DNA of 64,000 bases. Origin: Lactobacillus ultunensis DSM 16047 (GTDB lineage Bacteria; Bacillota; Bacilli; Lactobacillales; Lactobacillaceae). A model generated the notes under the pieces. It was not told where the DNA came from. It was given only the letters and a program-made list of their open reading frames with translations, and ran no database searches. The stretch spans positions 1-64,000 of the forward strand of contig NZ_AZFO01000001.1 of NCBI RefSeq assembly GCF_001436305.1, written 5' to 3'. The stretch's first letter is position 1, and each line of letters starts with the position of its first letter. Shown here in pieces: positions 52,243 to 62,457 of the stretch. A program made the translations under genes and the position numbers.

Positions 52243-54657
52243 ATGTTAGTTTCATACAATTGGTTACAAGATTTTCTTAACTTAGATCAAGATCCTCACG
52301 CTTTAGCTGAAAAAATCACTCGTACTGGTGTAGAAATTGCTGACGTTAAGCATCCAGAAGAGGGACTTAAAAAGTTAGTAGTCGGTAAAGTTTTAGACTG
52401 CAAAGCCGTTGAAGGTACGCACTTGCACTTAACTCATGTTGATGTTGGTGAAGATGAACCATTGCAAATTGTTTGTGGTGCTCCTAATGTAGCTGCAGGC
52501 GAATTGGTAATTGTTGCCCTTCATGGTGCCAGAATTGCTGGCAATGAAAAGATCAAGAAGGGTAAAATCCGTGGCATGGAGAGTTACGGTATGATCTGTG
52601 GTCTGCAAGAAATTGGTTTCAATGATAGCGTTGTACCAGAAGAATTTGCTGATGGTATTTATGTTTTCCCAGAAGATGCCGATGTTAAACCAGGTCAAGA
52701 TGTTTATGAAGCACTTGGCATGGATGATTACATCTTAGACTTCGATATTACTCCTAACCGTGCCGATACTTTGGGTATGGAAGGCGCAGCTTATGAAGTT
52801 GGTGCTATTGTTGACCAAAAGCCAAAGATTGAAGACGTTGTCTTAAAGGAAGATGGTCCTGATTGGACTGATTCACTTGATGCTAAAGTTGATGCTAAGC
52901 TAGCCCCTAAGTTCTATTTGCGTAAGTTGACTGGCGTTAAGATTCAAGATTCACCACTTTGGATGCAAAGACGTCTTTGGAATGCTGGTATTCGTCCAAT
53001 CAACAACGTAGTTGATGTTACTAACTATGTCATGCTTTTGACAGGTCAACCTATGCATGCTTATGATGCAAAGACTTTTGCCGGTGGCAAGCTCGAAGTT
53101 AGATTAGCTAACAAAGGTGAAAAGTTGACTTTGCTTAATGAAAAAGAAGTTGAACTTGATCCACATGACATCATCATTACTGATGGTGAAAAGCCGGTAA
53201 TGATGGCTGGCGTGATGGGCGGTCTCAATTCGGAAATTACTGCAGATACGACTGATGTTATCCTTGAATCTGCTATTTTCGATCCAACTTTAGTTAGAAA
53301 AGCTGCTTTCCGTCATGCTAACCGTACCGAGGCTTCAAGTCGCTACGAAAAGGGTACTAACTGGGATGCCACAGAAAAGGCAATCAACATGGCTGCATTA
53401 CTTCTTAGAAATGATGCCCAAGCTACTGTTGATGAAGGTATTATCAAGGCTACTGATACTCAGCGCAAGCCAGTTGCAGTTAAGACTACTGTTTCATACA
53501 TTAACAAGGTTTTAGGCTCAGAAATTAGTCCAGAAGATATGCTTAAGATCTTTGATCGTTTGGGCTTTAGTGTTGATCGTGACGGTGACGACATTACTGT
53601 TCACGTACCTAACAGAAGATGGGACATTTCTATTCCAGCTGACCTAGTTGAAGAAGTTGGCCGTATCTATGGTTATGACAATTTGAAGTCAACTCAACCA
53701 TTGTTAGCAGAAACTCACGGTGGCTATTCAGAAAAAGAAGAAATGATGCGTCGCATGAAGGCAATTGTCGAAGGACAAGGCTTAATGGAAGCTATTTCTT
53801 ACTCATTAACTTCACCTGAAAAGGCTGTTCGTTATACTAAAGATCCTAAAGACATCGTTAAGGTTCAATGGCCTTTGAATTCAAGTCGTTCAGTAATGCG
53901 TCAAAACTTAATGACTGGTTTAGTCGATGCAGCTAGCTACAACTTTGCTAGAAAGCAAACCCAATTGGCATTATTTGAACAAGGTCGTGTTTATGATCAT
54001 GACGGTGGTACCTACAATGAACATGAACACTTGGCAGCTTTGTATGCAGGTAATACTTTTGCAGAAAACTGGCAACACTTGACTCAAAAAGTTGATTTTT
54101 ACTTCGTTAAAGGTCAATTGACTAACTTATTTGATGCAGTTGGCATTGATCCTGAAAAGGTAGTTTACCGTGCCGAAGGTATTGAAGGGATGCACCCAAC
54201 TAGAACTGCTGGTATTTATATTGATAAGCAATATGTAGGTATGATTGGTATGATTGCTCATGCTGTAACATTTGCTGACAAGGCTTTGCGTGGTAGTGAA
54301 CTTTACGGCTACGAAATCAACTTGGATACTATTATTCCAATGCTTACCAAGGGTATGACTGCGCAACCTGCTCCTAAGTTCCCAGCAATTGAACGTGATC
54401 TTTCACTTTTGACTGATAAGAATGTAACTAATCAAGAAGTTGAAAATGTAATTAAGTCTAATGCTGGTAAATACTTAGTTGATCTTAAGGTAATTGATGT
54501 CTATGAAGGTAATCATATTGATACTGGCAAGAAGAGTTTGGCTTACAGTTTAACTTTCTTGAATAGAAAAGATACCTTAACTGACAAGGTTGTTAATAAT
54601 GCAATGGACAAGATCAGAGCAGGTCTTGAGAATGATCTTGACATTAAAATCCGTTAA
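52243..54657 (+). CDS. pheT: phenylalanyl-tRNA synthetase beta subunit
   Basis: An 804-aa subunit. Domains in order: N-terminal region with OB-fold tRNA-binding domain (about 40-150), B3/B4 editing domain (about 210-400), B5, a catalytic-like domain and the anticodon-binding FDX-ACB domain (about 710-804). Editing residues for removing mischarged Tyr look present: GQPMHAYD, VILESAIF and RTEASSRYEKG. This contrasts with the degenerate editing site in thrS. Co-transcribed with pheS under T-box control. Confidence 0.96.
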   Translation: MLVSYNWLQDFLNLDQDPHALAEKITRTGVEIADVKHPEEGLKKLVVGKVLDCKAVEGTHLHLTHVDVGEDEPLQIVCGAPNVAAGELVIVALHGARIAGNEKIKKGKIRGMESYGMICGLQEIGFNDSVVPEEFADGIYVFPEDADVKPGQDVYEALGMDDYILDFDITPNRADTLGMEGAAYEVGAIVDQKPKIEDVVLKEDGPDWTDSLDAKVDAKLAPKFYLRKLTGVKIQDSPLWMQRRLWNAGIRPINNVVDVTNYVMLLTGQPMHAYDAKTFAGGKLEVRLANKGEKLTLLNEKEVELDPHDIIITDGEKPVMMAGVMGGLNSEITADTTDVILESAIFDPTLVRKAAFRHANRTEASSRYEKGTNWDATEKAINMAALLLRNDAQATVDEGIIKATDTQRKPVAVKTTVSYINKVLGSEISPEDMLKIFDRLGFSVDRDGDDITVHVPNRRWDISIPADLVEEVGRIYGYDNLKSTQPLLAETHGGYSEKEEMMRRMKAIVEGQGLMEAISYSLTSPEKAVRYTKDPKDIVKVQWPLNSSRSVMRQNLMTGLVDAASYNFARKQTQLALFEQGRVYDHDGGTYNEHEHLAALYAGNTFAENWQHLTQKVDFYFVKGQLTNLFDAVGIDPEKVVYRAEGIEGMHPTRTAGIYIDKQYVGMIGMIAHAVTFADKALRGSELYGYEINLDTIIPMLTKGMTAQPAPKFPAIERDLSLLTDKNVTNQEVENVIKSNAGKYLVDLKVIDVYEGNHIDTGKKSLAYSLTFLNRKDTLTDKVVNNAMDKIRAGLENDLDIKIR

Positions 54658-54732
54658 AGGTTGACTTTAGTGGTGTAAACCAATATTATTGATCAGTGCA
54701 AAGTAAATTTAATTTCTGAGGAGTTAAAAAAT

Positions 54733-55212
54733 ATGCCTGAAAAATCTTATCCAATGACTGCTGAAGGTAAAGAAAAACTTCAAGCAGAATTAAAGAATTT
54801 AAAATTAGTTAAACGTCCAGAAGTAATCAAACGTATTAAAGTTGCTCGTTCATTTGGTGACTTATCAGAAAACTCTGAATACGATGCAGCTAAGGATGAA
54901 CAAAGTCATGTAGAAGACAGAATTGCTCAAGTTGAAGACATGCTTAAGTATGCACAAGTTGTCGATGCTGACAGTGTTGATCCTAACGAAGTTTCAGTAG
55001 GTAAGACTGTTACCTATACTGAAGTTGGTACAGATGATCCAGAGACTTACACTATCGTAGGTAGTGATGAATCTGATCCATTGAATGGCAAGATTTCTAA
55101 TGATTCACCAATTGCTCAAGCTTTGCTTGGTAAAAAGAAAGGTGAAACAGTATCAATTACCACTCCTGGTGGCAAATTTGACGTTGTAATTAACAAGGTT
55201 GAAGCTGAATAA
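54733..55212 (+). CDS. greA: transcription elongation factor GreA
   Basis: A 159-aa protein with an N-terminal coiled coil carrying the acidic tip ([17 protein letters not shown], residues 43-59) and a C-terminal FKBP-like domain. It rescues backtracked RNA polymerase by stimulating transcript cleavage. It has its own ribosome site (GAGGAG) and a following terminator. The promoter in the 75-bp gap is not obvious. Confidence 0.95.
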   Translation: MPEKSYPMTAEGKEKLQAELKNLKLVKRPEVIKRIKVARSFGDLSENSEYDAAKDEQSHVEDRIAQVEDMLKYAQVVDADSVDPNEVSVGKTVTYTEVGTDDPETYTIVGSDESDPLNGKISNDSPIAQALLGKKKGETVSITTPGGKFDVVINKVEAE

Positions 55213-55215
55213 ATA

Positions 55216-55247
55216 AAAAGGAGGTAGGTAATCTATCTCCTTTTTTG
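55216..55247 (+). terminator. terminator after greA
   Basis: AAAAGGAG-TAG / CTA-CTCCTTTT hairpin with T-run, immediately before the next gene's ribosome site. Confidence 0.8.
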
Positions 55248-55265
55248 CTTTAGAAAGGATTTTTT

Positions 55266-56180
55266 ATGAGAAAAGTAGGTATTATCGGCTTAGGCCATGT
55301 TGGTGCAACTGTTGCTTACACTTTGTTTACTCATGGTATTGCAGATGAATTAGTGTTAATTGACAAGAATGAAAATAAGGCTGCTGCAGAATATAATGAT
55401 CTGCATGATACCTTAGCTAGAAATAACTACTATGTTCGCGTCACCATGCAAGATTGGCATGAATTAAAAGATGCTGATATTATTGTTACCGCTTTTGGTG
55501 ATATTGCAGCTAGCGTTAAGACAGGCGACCGTTTTGGTGAATTTGAACTTAATGCCAAGAATGCTAAAGAAGTTGGTGAAAAGATTAAAGAATCTGGCTT
55601 CAAAGGCGTAATCGTCAATATTTCTAATCCATGTGACGCTGTAAGTCAAATCTTGCAAGAGACTACTGGCTTGTCTAAGAATCAAGTATTAGGTACTGGT
55701 ACTTTCTTGGATACCGCTAGAATGCAAAGAATTGTTGGCGAAAAGCTTGGTCAAGACCCACGTAATGTTGAAGGTTGGGTATTAGGCGAACATGGTTCTG
55801 CTCAATTTATTGCTTGGTCAACAGTACGCGTAAACAATAAGATTGCGATTCAATTGTTTAGTGAAGATGAACAAAGCAAGTTAAATAAAGAACCTAATAA
55901 GAATTCATTCGTAGTTGCAAGGGGCAAAGGTTATACTAGCTATGCTATCGCTACTTGTGCCACCAAATTGATTCAAGCCATCTTTGCTGATTCACGTTTG
56001 TATGCTCCTGTATCTGTTTATAATCCAGAATACAAGACTTACATTGGCTATCCGGCAATTATTGGCCGTGATGGGATTGAACAAGTCATAGAATTGAAAT
56101 TGACTTCAAAGGAACGTGAACAACTTCAAGTTGCTGCTGATAAGATTAAGGAACACTTGAAGCAATTGAAGAATAAGTAA
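55266..56180 (+). CDS. L-2-hydroxyisocaproate dehydrogenase-like (LDH/MDH superfamily)
   Basis: A 304-aa NAD-dependent 2-hydroxyacid dehydrogenase. The Rossmann motif GLGHVGATVAYTL is at residues 8-20, the catalytic His is in LGEHGSAQF, and the Arg is in FLDTARMQR. The active-site loop (FGDIAASVKTGDRFGE) matches L-HicDH of Lactobacillus more than true L-lactate dehydrogenases, so branched or bulky 2-keto acids are likely substrates. Some databases would call it L-lactate dehydrogenase. Single-gene unit between two terminators. Confidence 0.85.
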   Translation: MRKVGIIGLGHVGATVAYTLFTHGIADELVLIDKNENKAAAEYNDLHDTLARNNYYVRVTMQDWHELKDADIIVTAFGDIAASVKTGDRFGEFELNAKNAKEVGEKIKESGFKGVIVNISNPCDAVSQILQETTGLSKNQVLGTGTFLDTARMQRIVGEKLGQDPRNVEGWVLGEHGSAQFIAWSTVRVNNKIAIQLFSEDEQSKLNKEPNKNSFVVARGKGYTSYAIATCATKLIQAIFADSRLYAPVSVYNPEYKTYIGYPAIIGRDGIEQVIELKLTSKEREQLQVAADKIKEHLKQLKNK

Positions 56181-56193
56181 AGAATAAATACTT

Positions 56194-56236
56194 AAAAAGC
56201 CGAAATTTCTGAAAAAGAAGTTTCGGCCTTTTTTTA
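56194..56236 (+). terminator. terminator after the HicDH-like gene
   Basis: GCCGAAA / TTTCGGC stem flanked by A and T tracts. Confidence 0.85.
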
Positions 56237-56294
56237 CCTAAAAATAAGTGTAAAATTAAATAAAATTTAATTTTACATTTACAAGGAGGATTTT

Positions 56295-57578
56295 ATGGCT
56301 TTTTATGATTTAGATTTTATTGAAAAGACTTTTATTCATTATGCTAAAGAAAATACTAGATCTTATGAAGACAAACATGATCAAGTTCCATCTTCTGCTG
56401 GTCAGATTAAGATGGGTAAAGAATTGACTAAGCAGCTTCAAGATATAGGGTTAGATGCTTATTACAATGATAAAACTGGTTTTGCCATCGGCCATTTGAA
56501 GAGCAATGTAAAAGATAACGTGACACCTATTGGCTTCTTCTCACATATTGACACGGCCGATTTTAATGCCGTAAATATTCGTCCACAAGTTCATCGCAAC
56601 TACGATGGTAAAAGGGTCGTTTTAGATGAAAAAGAAAAGATATTTCTAGATCCAAAAGAATTTCCAGCTTTAGCAACTTGCAAGGGTGAAACTTTGATTA
56701 CTTCTGATGGACATACCTTGTTGGGAACAGATGATAAAGCCGGTATTGTCGGAATACTGAGTATGCTTAAATATTTGACCGAACATCCTAAGATTGAACA
56801 TGGAGATATTTATATCGGTTTTGGTCCTGATGAAGAAATTGGCTATGGTGGTCGCCGTTTTGATGCTAAAGATTTTCCTGGAGTAGAGTTGGCTTATACT
56901 TTGGAAAATGGACGGCCGGGTGATTTTGAATATGAAACTTTTAATGCTACTGAGGCACAGGTTCATATTCGTGGCACCGTAGTTCATCCTGGTGAAGCAT
57001 ACGGCTTAATGGTGAATGCTACGACTTTAATGAATGATTTCTTGGATCGATTGCCTAAAGATGAGGTTCCTGAAAAATCTAAGGATCATGATGGTTATTT
57101 CTTGGTACTTAGTACTGCAAGCACAGTTGACCACGCGGATATTAGCTTGATTATCCGCGACTTTGACTGGGATAAATTTACTGGCAAAGAAAAACTGATT
57201 AAAGATTTAGTTGCCGAAATGAATCAGAAATATGGTGATCGTTTTACATTAAAGATGAGACGCCAGTATGAGAACATCTATAACGTAATTAAGGATCAAC
57301 CTTATGTCGTTAATTTAGCTTTGGATGCTTATAAAAAGTTAGGTATTAAGCCAAATGTACAAACTTTTAGAGGTGGTACGGATGGTAACTTTATCACTAA
57401 GAAGGGCATCCCTACACCTAATTTATTTAATGGTGGCGGTAATTATCACGGTCGCTATGAATATGCGACAGTTGAACAGATTGATAAATTAGCAGAGGTA
57501 TTAACTGAAATCGTGGAAGAGCATCTTTATCAAACAAGAAATGGTCGCGATAATTCACCTTTGAAAAAATACTGGTAA
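56295..57578 (+). CDS. pepT: peptidase T (tripeptidase)
   Basis: A 427-aa M20B metallopeptidase releasing the N-terminal residue from tripeptides, part of the casein and peptide utilisation machinery. Metal ligands: SHIDTADF (His-x-Asp), GTDDKAG, GPDEEIGYGG and TLENGRPGDFEYE. The dimerisation lid lies at about 215-330. The ribosome site AAGGAGG is optimal. The ltrA-like gene starts 20 nt later. Confidence 0.95.
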   Translation: MAFYDLDFIEKTFIHYAKENTRSYEDKHDQVPSSAGQIKMGKELTKQLQDIGLDAYYNDKTGFAIGHLKSNVKDNVTPIGFFSHIDTADFNAVNIRPQVHRNYDGKRVVLDEKEKIFLDPKEFPALATCKGETLITSDGHTLLGTDDKAGIVGILSMLKYLTEHPKIEHGDIYIGFGPDEEIGYGGRRFDAKDFPGVELAYTLENGRPGDFEYETFNATEAQVHIRGTVVHPGEAYGLMVNATTLMNDFLDRLPKDEVPEKSKDHDGYFLVLSTASTVDHADISLIIRDFDWDKFTGKEKLIKDLVAEMNQKYGDRFTLKMRRQYENIYNVIKDQPYVVNLALDAYKKLGIKPNVQTFRGGTDGNFITKKGIPTPNLFNGGGNYHGRYEYATVEQIDKLAEVLTEIVEEHLYQTRNGRDNSPLKKYW

Positions 57579-57598
57579 TTTGGAATGATGGAGAAAAA

Positions 57599-58687
57599 AT
57601 GAAAAAGATAATTGCTAAGCCGGTAGGGATGTTTGAGCTGTTCTATGATTTAGTTTTTGTCTATGCAATTTCTAGAATTACAGCTATGATTCATCATCCT
57701 GTAAATGGCAGTATTTCTGTGGTTACTTATTTTCAGTTTTCGTTAGTGGTAATTGTCGTAATGCAAATATGGCTTTACCAATCACTTTACTTTAATCGTT
57801 ATAGTCAGAATCGTTTCTTTGATATTAGTGGCCTGATCTTTAACATGTTTGTGGCAGCTTACCTGGCTAATAATATTAATACGAACTGGCGCATTACTTT
57901 TCATTACTTTAATCTAGCAATGATTGCCATGCTAGTAGACTTGATCATGCAATATTGGCTAGGTGTTGAGAAAAATGAAGATAATGATAACCATATCTTT
58001 ATTTTAATTTTATGTGTGGAATTAGCATTAGTATTAACTGGGGTTTTAGTAGGATATAATTATGGCGTTAATCTGGCAGTATTTGGTTATCTCGTTGGCT
58101 TTTTGATGCCTCTAGCTTTTTATCATAAATTTAATGCCAAAAAGGTAAACTTCCCGCATTTGGTTGAGCGGGTTGGGTTGATCGTAATCATTGCTTTTGG
58201 TGAAGCAATTGTCAATCTAACAGGTTATTTTAATAATAAGACGCCTTTGATTTATGCAGCTTTACTGTTTTTGTCACTGACCATGATGTTTGCTAGCTAT
58301 GTGCTTTTTTCGGAAAGAATTATTAATCATCATCAAATAAGCAAAGGTTTTGTATTAATGTATTCGCATGTTTTAATCATTGTCGCAATTTTGATGATGA
58401 CGGCTGCAACGATTTACTTGAACTTAAAAGAAATAAATACTGCTTTTATATCTTTATTCTTAGTTTTTTCAATGGGTATGTATTATATAGCCCTTTTAAT
58501 TAATGGGGTTTATAGTAAAAAGATCTGCAAATTTGATTTAAAAGATTTAGTTGTATGGTTAATAATTTTTGTAGTAGGAACAAGCAGTGTTTTTATCTGG
58601 CAAGTTGATACTTTAGCGATAATATTAATTCTATTTACTTGGAATTTGCTTTATCTGGTTTTACTTGCTATTAAAAGCAGAAATTAA
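57599..58687 (+). CDS. LtrA family membrane protein
   Basis: A 362-aa polytopic membrane protein with about 9-11 hydrophobic segments. The N-terminal FELFYDLVFVYAISRI and central GLIVIIAFGEAIVNLT motifs are characteristic of the low-temperature requirement A (LtrA) family, first noted in Listeria. The biochemical function is unknown. It is likely co-transcribed with pepT. A strong terminator follows. Confidence 0.85.
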   Translation: MKKIIAKPVGMFELFYDLVFVYAISRITAMIHHPVNGSISVVTYFQFSLVVIVVMQIWLYQSLYFNRYSQNRFFDISGLIFNMFVAAYLANNINTNWRITFHYFNLAMIAMLVDLIMQYWLGVEKNEDNDNHIFILILCVELALVLTGVLVGYNYGVNLAVFGYLVGFLMPLAFYHKFNAKKVNFPHLVERVGLIVIIAFGEAIVNLTGYFNNKTPLIYAALLFLSLTMMFASYVLFSERIINHHQISKGFVLMYSHVLIIVAILMMTAATIYLNLKEINTAFISLFLVFSMGMYYIALLINGVYSKKICKFDLKDLVVWLIIFVVGTSSVFIWQVDTLAIILILFTWNLLYLVLLAIKSRN

Positions 58688-58690
58688 AAT

Positions 58691-58726
58691 AAAAAAGAGG
58701 AATCGACTTTTTCGATTCCTCTTTTT
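58691..58726. terminator. bidirectional terminator between ltrA and the sugar kinase
   Basis: AAAAAGAGGAATCGA / TCGATTCCTCTTTTT, between convergent genes. Confidence 0.9.
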
Positions 58727-58745
58727 GTAACTATCAGAATTTATT

Positions 58746-59669
58746 TTAGCGATCTTCGTGGTTAGTGAAGTAACGGTAGTCCTTACTCTTGTCGAATAAT
58801 ACAGCACGTGCGTTTTCACCGTTTGAGATTGAGAAGATAACGTCAGGATATTGTTCCTTAACTTCATCTTCAACTAAACCTCTAAGCATTTCGTTATTAG
58901 CTAAAACTGAACCAGTTAAAGCAATCTTCATTGGCTTAGGATCTTCGTAACGGCCTAAACCGATTAAAATATCACGAGCTAATAAATGAGCTTGTTCTTT
59001 AATTACCTTAGTTGCGTCTTTATCGCCTTCATCAGCAAGCTTAGCAACGTGAACTGCCATACCAGCAACTTCTGGATTGGACATCTTGTAGAACTTGGCA
59101 TTACATTCATCCATGTGTTCTACGTTGAATAATTTAGTGAACATATCAATTAATGAATTATGTTCACGCTTATCCCAGCTAAGTAAAGCTGATTGCATAG
59201 CTGAACGAGCAATAGCATAACCTGAACCTTCATCACCTAAGATGTTGCCGTAACCACCAACAGCAATTAAGTGACCGTCTTGTAAGCCGTTGTAAACAGA
59301 ACCAGTACCAGCAATAACTAAAGCACCATCATCACCTTCAAGTCCAGCATAAAGAGCTAAAAGTGAGTCAGTAATTGCACGAGTAGGTAAGTTGTTGATT
59401 CTTGATGAAATAGTAGCAGCAACTTCTGGAGCATTACCAACAACTGAAAGTCCAGCAATACCTACAAGTACGCGCATGCAGTCGCCATCAATCTTGTCTA
59501 GTAATTCATTGATGGTATCAGAAATATTTTTGATTCCGCCTTCATAATCAGCGTTGATTTGACCTGGACCGCCTTCGGCACGACCGAGTTCTTTGCCATT
59601 TTCATCATATGCGATTGCAGTTGAGTGGGTACCGCCTGCATCGACACCAATTTGGTATTTAAGAGCCAT
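58746..59669 (-). CDS. BadF/BadG-type N-acetylglucosamine kinase-like protein
   Basis: A 307-aa ASKHA-fold kinase. The phosphate-1 motif is GVDAGGTHSTAIAYDENG at residues 9-26, followed by the ADP-binding LVIAGTGSVYNG and GSGYAIAR stretches. Homologues phosphorylate N-acetylglucosamine or related amino sugars; some relatives are CoA-dehydratase activators, but no Fe-S cysteines are seen here. The ribosome site is AGAAAGAAG. A consensus cre site lies about 91 nt upstream, so carbon catabolite control is likely. Confidence 0.85.
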   Translation of the reverse strand: MALKYQIGVDAGGTHSTAIAYDENGKELGRAEGGPGQINADYEGGIKNISDTINELLDKIDGDCMRVLVGIAGLSVVGNAPEVAATISSRINNLPTRAITDSLLALYAGLEGDDGALVIAGTGSVYNGLQDGHLIAVGGYGNILGDEGSGYAIARSAMQSALLSWDKREHNSLIDMFTKLFNVEHMDECNAKFYKMSNPEVAGMAVHVAKLADEGDKDATKVIKEQAHLLARDILIGLGRYEDPKPMKIALTGSVLANNEMLRGLVEDEVKEQYPDVIFSISNGENARAVLFDKSKDYRYFTNHEDR

Positions 59670-59759
59670 ATTTAAATCTTCTTTCTATATTAATTTATCC
59701 GAATGATAACGTATACATTTTATTACATTTTTGTATATTAGGTCTAGTATTATTTTCTT

Positions 59760-59773
59760 TGTTAGCGCTAACA
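59760..59773. promoter_or_regulatory. cre site (CcpA operator)
   Basis: TGTTAGCGCTAACA is a perfect 14-bp palindrome and fits the cre consensus TGWNANCGNTNWCA at every position. It lies between the end of the YfhO gene and the start of the minus-strand sugar kinase gene. Confidence 0.8.
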
Positions 59774-59777
59774 GCTA

Positions 59778-62366
59778 TTATTTTCTAATTTTTAAAATAA
59801 ACCAAAAAGTAATAATACTGATAAGTATGCCAATTAAAAATACCCAAGGAATGTAAATTAATGTGATTCTATGTTTGCCTCTCGCCAATTTGAAATTCAA
59901 AAAAGTATTCATAAATAATGTCTTATTTTTATGTACTATTTTGTTGTTATCCAAGACAAGCCAGTTATTGTTATTAGGAATAGTAGAATTCATAGTCATG
60001 GCTTTTTTCGTAGTAAAACTATCTGACTTAAGAATTAATGCGGAGGTTTGTTTAAAAGAAGGTTGATTTTGCTTGAATACTGCAATTTGATGCTCAAGTT
60101 TGTTAGTATCCAAGCGCCAGAGATTAGCAGCGTTGAGATTTAAATCATTATTCTTAAGGGTGAATACAATCTGAATTCTTTGACCGCGTTGACGACTACC
60201 TAAGTTAATTAAACGGGTATTTTGATCACGCACGCTAACGTCAACGCTCGAACCGTTAATGGACATATCTACGGAATTGTCGTCAACATCACCAGGCAAT
60301 TCTAGATAATATGAATCATTAGTTTGCGGTTTAAAATTAAAGATAATCCGACTTTCGTTTGAATTCTTTTTTCGACTGTATTGCATCCAGCCACCTTGCC
60401 AGCCTGATGCATTGATTTTTTTAGCATCAGGCCAAATGACGTTGTGAAATAAATTCTCTTTTAACCCAGTAACAGCTTCGAAAAATTTATTTTGATTGCT
60501 GGTAATATCTGTTGGATCTAATTTAATTCTTCTAGTCGAATTAGGTGAAAGAAATAGAAGAGGTAGAGCAGATTTATTCTTTAAAAGAATAAGCTGATTA
60601 AATCTTTTTTCAATTTGATAATCGCCGACGTCTATTCGCTGGTTTTGATTGTCGTATTTCATCTGCTTTTTTGATTTAAGAGGCGTGATATCGTTATTAG
60701 GCAGAATATAGTATTTTACGCCAAAAAGATCATCTGTAATAGGTGTTCCACCAAAGTTGGTGTATGAATTACTATTATTAACAAACCCTAAATTGTTTAT
60801 CAAGTTAAGAACGCGTTGATCAGAGATCGAATTAAAGCTGCTGAGGCCGTAATAATTGGCTGTGAATGGATCATCGTCAGAACGATAAAAAGTCTTCTCA
60901 GTGCGGTATAAATAGCTATCATGGCTAGCTTCATATTGGGTTACTTGATTGGTGTTTTTAGCAAAATTCTGATAATCGTAATTTTTCTGATAAGCTAGGT
61001 TACCTAATGAAAGAACGAGATTAGTAATTAGTTCTAGTTCGATAACTAGGCAAAAGAATGGGGCAGAAAAATCGTTTCTATGAAAGATAAAGCCAATAAA
61101 TAGAATACCTAATGCTAAAAAAGCAGCAGAAGAGATTTGAGCATCTTTGCTTAGAAACGCGAAAGACTTAGCATCTAAACAGATAAATAGTATGAGACCG
61201 ACAGCTAGTGCAGCTAAAATGCCAATTTGCCATGGAGTGATCTGCTCTTTTTTATTTAAAATAGTAATGGAGAGATTTAAAGCGAAGAAAATTAATACAA
61301 AACTGAATCGACCTGGATACCAGACTGGAAATTGACCTAGGTGCCAGATTAAAACAAGAGGTGTCCAAAAGAGGGATGTAATTAGGAATATTAATAACGT
61401 GCCGTTAGCTAATTTATGTTGCCAATCTATTTTTTTACTTAAAAAATAAAGAATGGTGAGAAGCAAGAAAGGCAGAGTAATATAAATATTGGGCATTCCT
61501 TCCTGCATTTCATGAAAGTCATATGCACCATCAGCTAATTTTGCTAATTCTTTATAGGGAGTAAATTGAAATCCCAAAGACCAACTTGCAGATGATGCGG
61601 CTTTTCCTTGCAACATTTCTGCCGCAACTGGTATGAGCATAAAAGCATCTAAGAATGAACCTAGAATGCTCTTTTTAAAATATTGACCTAAAAGCAGCCA
61701 ACGTTCTTTTTTGGTAATAAAGAATATTTTGGTCAACAAATAGAAGAAACCAAATGCTAAGGCCATGAATGCAGTATAAAAGTTGGTGAACCAGAGTGCG
61801 AAGGTAATTAATAATAAATGATCCTTTCGCTTAGCTAATAACTGATCAATTGCATCAATAAGTAAAGGTAAGAATAATACTGAATCAAGCCACATTAAGT
61901 TGAAGTGATTAGCAACAGTGTAGCCAGATAGGGCATAAGCTGCGCTAGCTGCTAAAGCGTAAAAGTTATTTTCAATCTTTTTTTGCCAGTAATAATAACT
62001 AGTTAAACCAGCTGTAGCAATTTTTAAAGCAATAATAAGTAAGATAGCTTCTGGTAAAAAATGCTGCGGAAGGAAAAATAAAATTAGGTTAAAAGGACTA
62101 AATAGATAATAGGCATCTGTTCCAAGCATTGAACCGCCTAAGCCATTGGAAAAGGAATATATCAATTTAAGAGGGTGAGTAAAGAGGTTTTGTCTAAAAA
62201 ATGCTAAAAAATCAACATATTGTTGACCTAGGTCGACTGTTAAAACGCCATTTCTGGTATAGAAGAAGTAACTTAAAAAGATTAAGCCTGGTAAAATAAA
62301 ACTAATTAAGTAAAGCACAGTTTCTTTATTTAAAGATAGTCTATGCATATTAAAAAATTTATTCAT
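59778..62366 (-). CDS. YfhO family membrane protein
   Basis: An 862-aa protein with about 12-14 membrane segments in the first ~440 residues (one near the N-terminus after FNMHRLSLNKETVLYLISF), then a large extracytoplasmic region (about 450-830), and a final C-terminal membrane segment. This is the YfhO layout, a GT-C-type fold; in Bacillus YfhO is implicated in glycosylating lipoteichoic acid. The sugar donor and acceptor here are unknown. It is divergent from the PBP2b-type gene, with about 90 bp between. Confidence 0.85.
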   Translation of the reverse strand: MNKFFNMHRLSLNKETVLYLISFILPGLIFLSYFFYTRNGVLTVDLGQQYVDFLAFFRQNLFTHPLKLIYSFSNGLGGSMLGTDAYYLFSPFNLILFFLPQHFLPEAILLIIALKIATAGLTSYYYWQKKIENNFYALAASAAYALSGYTVANHFNLMWLDSVLFLPLLIDAIDQLLAKRKDHLLLITFALWFTNFYTAFMALAFGFFYLLTKIFFITKKERWLLLGQYFKKSILGSFLDAFMLIPVAAEMLQGKAASSASWSLGFQFTPYKELAKLADGAYDFHEMQEGMPNIYITLPFLLLTILYFLSKKIDWQHKLANGTLLIFLITSLFWTPLVLIWHLGQFPVWYPGRFSFVLIFFALNLSITILNKKEQITPWQIGILAALAVGLILFICLDAKSFAFLSKDAQISSAAFLALGILFIGFIFHRNDFSAPFFCLVIELELITNLVLSLGNLAYQKNYDYQNFAKNTNQVTQYEASHDSYLYRTEKTFYRSDDDPFTANYYGLSSFNSISDQRVLNLINNLGFVNNSNSYTNFGGTPITDDLFGVKYYILPNNDITPLKSKKQMKYDNQNQRIDVGDYQIEKRFNQLILLKNKSALPLLFLSPNSTRRIKLDPTDITSNQNKFFEAVTGLKENLFHNVIWPDAKKINASGWQGGWMQYSRKKNSNESRIIFNFKPQTNDSYYLELPGDVDDNSVDMSINGSSVDVSVRDQNTRLINLGSRQRGQRIQIVFTLKNNDLNLNAANLWRLDTNKLEHQIAVFKQNQPSFKQTSALILKSDSFTTKKAMTMNSTIPNNNNWLVLDNNKIVHKNKTLFMNTFLNFKLARGKHRITLIYIPWVFLIGILISIITFWFILKIRK

Positions 62367-62457
62367 AATTAAAATTTAACTAAGCTCCATTCTCAATCGT
62401 AGAATTAATGTTCAGTTTTTGTTAAAATACATACAGTTTTAGTAAGGGACGATATAC

